DNA from: Hyaloscypha bicolor E
Taxonomy: Eukaryota; Ascomycota; Leotiomycetes; Helotiales; Hyaloscyphaceae
Direction: 5' to 3'
DNA: 64,000 nucleotides
Assembly: GCF_002865645.1 (NCBI RefSeq)
Contig: NW_020194517.1
Location: forward strand, 992,001-1,056,000
The notes below the pieces were generated by a model. It was not told where the DNA came from. It searched no databases and was given only the letters and a program-made list of their open reading frames with translations. Shown here one piece after another: positions 58,643 through 64,000 of the stretch. Made by a program: the position numbers and the translations under genes. Position 1 is the stretch's first letter, and each line of letters begins with the position of its first letter.

Positions 58643-60899
58643 AGCTAATCTCTCTATCCTTAAAGAAGGTAGTTTAATAAGTAATTATATCTCAAAATCT
58701 GCAAAATATATAACCCCTCGCTAAAGCTATTTCTATAGAGAAAGTCGACCAGATTAACCCTAATATAGGTAATAGTAAAGGCTCGTCTAATACTTTTAAT
58801 AGGGCCCCTCAGGAGCCTCCGAGAGCCAGTAATAATAACGGAAATAATCCCGGCAATAATTAAGATACCGAGATTAATACCCGAGTTACTACTACCCAAG
58901 CTACGGAATAGGGCTTATATACTAAAGTTAAAGTACTCTAATAAAAGCAAGAATTAGTGAATATAATTAACTAGCGTATCTTATAATTAGAGTAATACAA
59001 GAGTATCCTCAGGGATACCTTATAATTTACTATATCTTATAGAAACTCTATTTATAAGTCTATTCTCTTTTCCTTAGTAATTCCTACCAGGGAACTTCCT
59101 GAAATAGGATTAGAATCTACTTCTTTTCCTAATATAATAAGCTTTAAAAGTAATCTTAATACTATTTATTAGGAGCTATTATATAATATCCTAAAGATAT
59201 ATTTGGACTAAGAGAAGCTTCTTAAGGTCCGGATACCTGACTTATATTATGGAAAGTCTTTTAAGGAATAGAGGATATTTGTATTCTCCTAGAAGGCAGT
59301 CTTTAGGACCTAGCCTTAGACTTATAATAGATACTCTTCTAGAGTTAACTCTACTATAAGTACCCTTAGGGACAAACCTTATAATACTTGGGAGGCTATA
59401 ATAAAGTAAAGCCTACTATTATATAAGGTCTATTAGAAGTAATTCAAGGCCTACTTGGCTAATATATTCTAAGTACCTTAAACCTATTAATAAGATGCCT
59501 TTAAGGAACTCCGAGATCTTTATTAGAAGAACGGCAAGATAATTACCGAATTATATACTCGGATAATTAGTCTCGAAGTTAACTAGGACTTATATTCTGA
59601 GAGGAACCGGGTCCGGACTCTTAATACTACTTTATCTAACTATAAGACTTATTAGATACTTATATCTATTTTCTTAGAAAGTAAGGCAATATCTATTTCC
59701 GAGTAGCTTAAGAAAGCTCAGAAAGCAGAATATATTACTTACCCTAAATTAAGGAAAGTAAAGGCGGGGGAGTCTAGTAAAAGTAATTCTGTTCCTAAGG
59801 ACTCTAACTTAGTAAATTCTGATTTATAAGGCTATTAAAAAAGGAAGAATAAGTTCCGAAAATTATATAAGAAATCCTCAGGTAATACTTTGGCCCCTTT
59901 AAGGCCTTAATAGAATACTAGTTCTACTTTAGGTATAGTTTATTAAACTTATAGATAAAAAGAATATTTCTCAGGAAATATAAAGTATTTTAAGTATATT
60001 AAATAGGCTTGGCAGAACCCTAATAAGGCCAAAACTATAGAAGAATTAAGGTATCTATAAAAGCAGGTTAATACTATTACTATAGAGAAGTATTCTAGAA
60101 GAGATCCTCTTAAGAAATAGAGAAAAGGGAAAACCAAATCTTAAATATTAATAATTTTAGCTATAATAAAAAAGGCATATTACTTTATATAATTATTTAA
60201 GTAAGATTAATATAGCCAGAAGTAGATACCTTAGAGATATATAGCGGACTCGGTAATACCGGGTTAGACTATAACTTCCTTAATAATAATTAGGCTTAAA
60301 GCCGGGGCTTTATTACCTTAGCTAAATATAACTAAGAGTTTATAACCTTTTATAAAAACAGATTTAAGGTCTATTAAGCCTATAATCTTGAGGTATTTAT
60401 TATAGATAATTATAGTAAGATATATCTTTTTAAGCTCCGGTTCTATAGGTATAAGAATATTAGCTCTTATAGCCTCGTTTTTGGTATAGAATTTTATAAA
60501 GTAACCCTTATATAATATATAGACTATATTAAGAAATAATAAGTATATATACCTATATAGCCTAATAATATTAAGATCCTAATACTAAAAGAATTCGGTA
60601 AGAAGCTTAATTAGTACCCTGAGCTAGTACTTTAAGTTTTATTCTTAACTAAAAGTAAATATAACTATTCTAGATAATAGGCTTTATATATTTATAATAG
60701 TTACTAGGTCTCTACTTTATTATATGGTTTTAGTAATACTAAATAGGAGTTTTTAATATAGTAAATTAATATCCTCCGGAAAAGGGCCTTAGAAATACCT
60801 ATCTATTTCCGGAATAATAAATATAAAGACTTCTCAGAAGTTTTTAATCCTAATAAAGCTTCGGAACTTCCTAATCTTAGTAATATTAAATACTCTATT

Positions 60900-63800
60900 A
60901 ATATAAATAGTATAGTCCCATACGGGCCTTTATATAATCTGTTAGAGACTTAACTAGAAGCATTACATCTATATTTATAGGATATGCTTTATAAATATTA
61001 GATAAGGCCTAATAAAAGCCTAGCAAGAGTACCTATTCTTTTTATTCCCAAGAAAGATAAAGAACTATACCTTTATATTAATTATTATAAACTTAACCAA
61101 GTTATGATCAAGAATTAGTATCCGCTTCTTCTTATTAATAAGATCCTTAACTGGCTCCGAGAAGCCAAGATCTTTATAAAGCTAGATCTCAAGGATATAT
61201 ATTATCGGGTAAGAATTCGTAAAGAATATAAATAAAAGACGGCTTTTAGGACCTACTATAGCCATTTTAAATATCTTATAATACCTTTTGGGCTAGCTAA
61301 TATACTAGCCATATTTCAAGTATATATTAATACTATACTTATAGGGCTCCTGAATTATTTTATAGTTATTTATTTAGATAATATTCTTATTTACTCCCGA
61401 AATAAGAATAAATACCATAATTATATTTGCTAGATACTTACTAGGCTATATAAAAATAACCTATTTTATAAACTTAGTAAATACGAGTTTAATATTAAGG
61501 AAGTCGAATTTTTGGGCTTCCTTATTAGAATAGAAGGTATTTATATAGATCCTAAACAGGTCTATAGTATTATTAAATAGCCAGAACCAGAATTATTTTA
61601 TAATATCCAAGTATTTCTTAGATTTACTAATTTCTACCACAGGTTTATCTATTATTACTTTTAGGTAACTATAGGCTTAATAGACCTCTTAAAAGAAATA
61701 GAAAAGAGCCGGAAATCCGGTTCCTTTATATAAATAGATAAAGCGGCTAAAAGCTTTAAGACTTTAAAAAAAGCTTTTACTATAATGCCTATCCTAGTCT
61801 ATTTTAATCCTTCTAAGAAGATTTATATTAAAACTAATATATTAAAATTCGTAATTACTAGTACTATTTCATAATAAGTTAATCCTAATAATAGCCCAAA
61901 AAAATACTAGTATCTAGTAGTATTCTAGTTCCGGAAACTCTCCGGAGCCAAATATAACTATAGTACTCATAATAGGAAGCTACTTGTAATTATTAAAGCC
62001 TTTAAGTATTAGTACTATTACCTTAAAGAGTCCAGGTTTATAATCGAGATTATTATAGACTATAATAACCTCTAATACTTTATGGAAATAAAATATCTAG
62101 AGAGCTATTAAGTATATTAGGTAATATATCTTATAATATATGATTTTAATATTATTTACTATAGAGGCGCCTTAAATCCAGTAAATAGACCTAGTAAAAG
62201 ACCTAATTATAAAGAAGGTCCTATTAATATAACTTGGCTTCTAATCTTTTAGAACAAGTTAAAGGAAGCTTTTATAGTTATAATTCAGAGGTTCTTATAG
62301 ATATCTAAAGAGTTCCCTCTTTAAAATAGGTATTATTTAATACTTACTATATCTATAGTAGCTAAGGAGAAATGTTTACTATAAGATAAGTAGATAGATT
62401 ATCTTATAGATCCCTTAACTATAAAATTAGTTAAGAAGCAAGATATAGGGAGATGCCTTAAAAGCTCTATTACTATAGCTAAGGTAATAAGGGTATTTAT
62501 AACCGTATTACTTAATAGAACTAAAGATTCCTCGGTCTCTCGAATTTTTGAATTAGATAGTTACAAATATCTAATTCCCTATATATAGATATATATAGCT
62601 ACTAAAAGAGCTATAGTACTAGTCTTTCTATCTAAATCTCTTCTGGATATTATTTAGGTAGCTTAGAGAAATAATTCTCGATATTAGAATATTATAAAAT
62701 AGAGGCTTAGTAAGAAAGATACTAAGGGAAAAGAAATCTGGAAAAATAATTCGGGCCTATTTAGGTACTATTTAAGAATTATTATACCTAATAATCCCGC
62801 TTTATATTAAGAAGTTATAAAGCTTTATTATAATAATCTAATAGCTAGATACTATAGAATAGAGAAGACTCTTGAGCTCCTTAGAAGGTCCTAGTATTAG
62901 GAGAATATAAAAAGAGATATTTGTAATTATTATTAAGAATATAATATTTACTAGAGAATTAAGGCAAAGAGGCATTTACTATATAGCCTGCTTAATAGTT
63001 TACTATAGCCTAAGAGACCCTGGAATAAGATCTCTATAGATTTTATTATAGGTCTACTACTATATAAGAACCCGGTAAGAGGTCCCGATTTTAATATAAT
63101 TCTTATAATTATTAACTAGTACTCTAAAATAGCAAGGTATATTATATATTATAAGACTATTAACTTTCCGGAGCTTACTAAGATTATATAGGAATATGTT
63201 TTCTTAATCTTTAGCTTCCCTAATAGAATTGTTTCCGACCAAGAAACGGTATTTACTAGCTAGTTCTAGTCTGCTTTCTGCTTCTACTTAATATATAAAT
63301 AGTATTTAAGTATAGCTTATTATTCTCAGATAAATAGTTAGATAGAAAGGCAGAACCAGGCCCTGAAATACTACCTGAGATATTATTATAATACCTAAAA
63401 GAATAACTAGTTTAAGAAATTATCTTTTACGGAATTTATATATAATAACTCAAAATATTAGGTTTTATAGAATATACTTTTCTATATATATTATAGATAC
63501 TATCCTTAACTTCTATAGAATCCTAAGAATAGGATTATAGGAGAGGTACTAGCTATATATAGAAAGCTAGAAATCCTTAAAATAAAGTAGAGAAAGCTTG
63601 AGGATTTATAATATTATATATAAAACAACCGGGAAACCTACTATAATAGGTACTAGTTAGCTAAATACTATTCTAAAAAAGCCTAGATAATACTATTAAT
63701 AAGAAATATTAAACTTAAAGTAGGAAAGCTTGAGCCAAAATTCATAGATCCGTTTAGGATCCTTAAATATATTAGCGATTTAGTATATAAGTTAGAACTA

Positions 63801-64000
63801 CTAAGTATATATAATTATTTATATCTAATTTTCTATATTTCTTTCCTTAAAAAGTATATAATAAAAAAGGATTAGAAGCCATATTTATATCTCTCTAAAG
63901 AACTTCCGGAATTAGTAAATAATAATAAAGAATAAGAATAGGAAATAGAAGCTATTATTAATTACTAATAAGATAATAGAAGCAAGAAGTAATAGTATTT
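60900..64000 (+). pseudogene. Pol relic of element 2: RT, RNase H, integrase, chromodomain start
   Basis: One plus-strand frame is followed with few breaks. RT: VPILFIPKKDKELYLYINYY, REAKIFIKLDLKD, NYFIVIYLDNILIYSRNKNK. RNase H to about 62.2 kb: GALNPVNRPSKRPNY. Integrase: IARYYRIEKTLELLRRS, RIKAKRHLLYSLL, KISIDFIIGLLL, RIVSDQETVFTSQF. The C-terminal part is KLEPKFIDPFRILKYI, and near 63.95 kb EAIINY may be a chromodomain start. This order (RT, RH, INT, chromodomain) is that of chromoviruses. Metal-binding Asp of the RT box (YLDN) is partly altered. Inactive. Confidence 0.8.

Larger units (their letters stand above)
58345..64000 (+). mobile_element. Element 2: Ty3/gypsy, sister of element 1, runs off the window
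   Basis: 5' LTR 58345-58642, then internal sequence matching element 1 in reverse orientation throughout (for example 59949-60137 with 47934-48122). The 3' end is outside. Inserted in the integrase zinc region of element 0; the five bases before it are GAAGC. Confidence 0.85.

Overview
The window comes from a filamentous ascomycete (Pezizomycotina). Short spliceosomal introns (mostly 45-60 nt, CTAAC-type branch sites), Zn2Cys6 regulators and TOM6, NFS1, RVS167 and CTNNBL1 orthologues all point there. A RIP-mutated transposon block supports it. A leotiomycete is my guess, not a demonstrated placement.

Layout. Positions 1-28,560 are an ordinary gene-dense arm. It holds a partial conserved hypothetical gene (minus, running off the left edge), a second conserved fungal gene (minus), CTNNBL1 (plus), an intronless MFS transporter (minus), a 3 kb stretch without a supportable gene, an F-box gene (plus), RVS167 (minus), NFS1 (plus) and TOM6 (minus). 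Next comes a frameshifted short-chain dehydrogenase (plus), then two divergent Zn2Cys6 regulators (minus and plus). Gene models were rebuilt by hand from splice sites, reading phase and family conservation; exon boundaries are given in each entry.

From 28,560 on, the sequence changes into an AT-rich block with no intact gene. 28.6-35 kb keeps many CpG-containing words and carries a minus-strand Helitron (helitron helicase-like domain plus PIF1 helicase), tandem repeats and two copies of an unusual structured hairpin. From 35 kb on, CA and TG dinucleotides are almost gone, the expected product of repeat-induced point mutation (RIP). Nested LTR retrotransposons can still be resolved there. An older Ty1/copia copy (X', minus) is split by a second copy of the same family (X, plus, 304-bp LTRs, target duplication CTAAT). 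X is itself split by a Ty3/gypsy element (element 1, minus, 298-bp LTRs). To the right, a different Ty3/gypsy element (element 0, plus) abuts X' and is cut in its integrase region by element 2 (plus), a sister of element 1 that runs off the right edge.

Most notable: (i) two introns of the minus-strand Zn2Cys6 gene are homologous to each other, 161 and 159 nt, with paired changes in their stems. They look like introner-like elements, and the second appears to leave a 3-nt exon. (ii) Two hairpins at 29.04 and 30.63 kb share a 9-nt bulge and a 22-nt loop, but the loop is inverted between copies and the stems differ while staying paired. (iii) The empty target sites of two nested insertions can be read inside the same window.

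The housekeeping genes act in splicing (CTNNBL1), mitochondrial Fe-S assembly and protein import (NFS1, TOM6), and endocytosis/actin (RVS167); I see no common pathway. The dehydrogenase relic and the two regulators next to the AT-rich block may be what remains of a small regulated locus.
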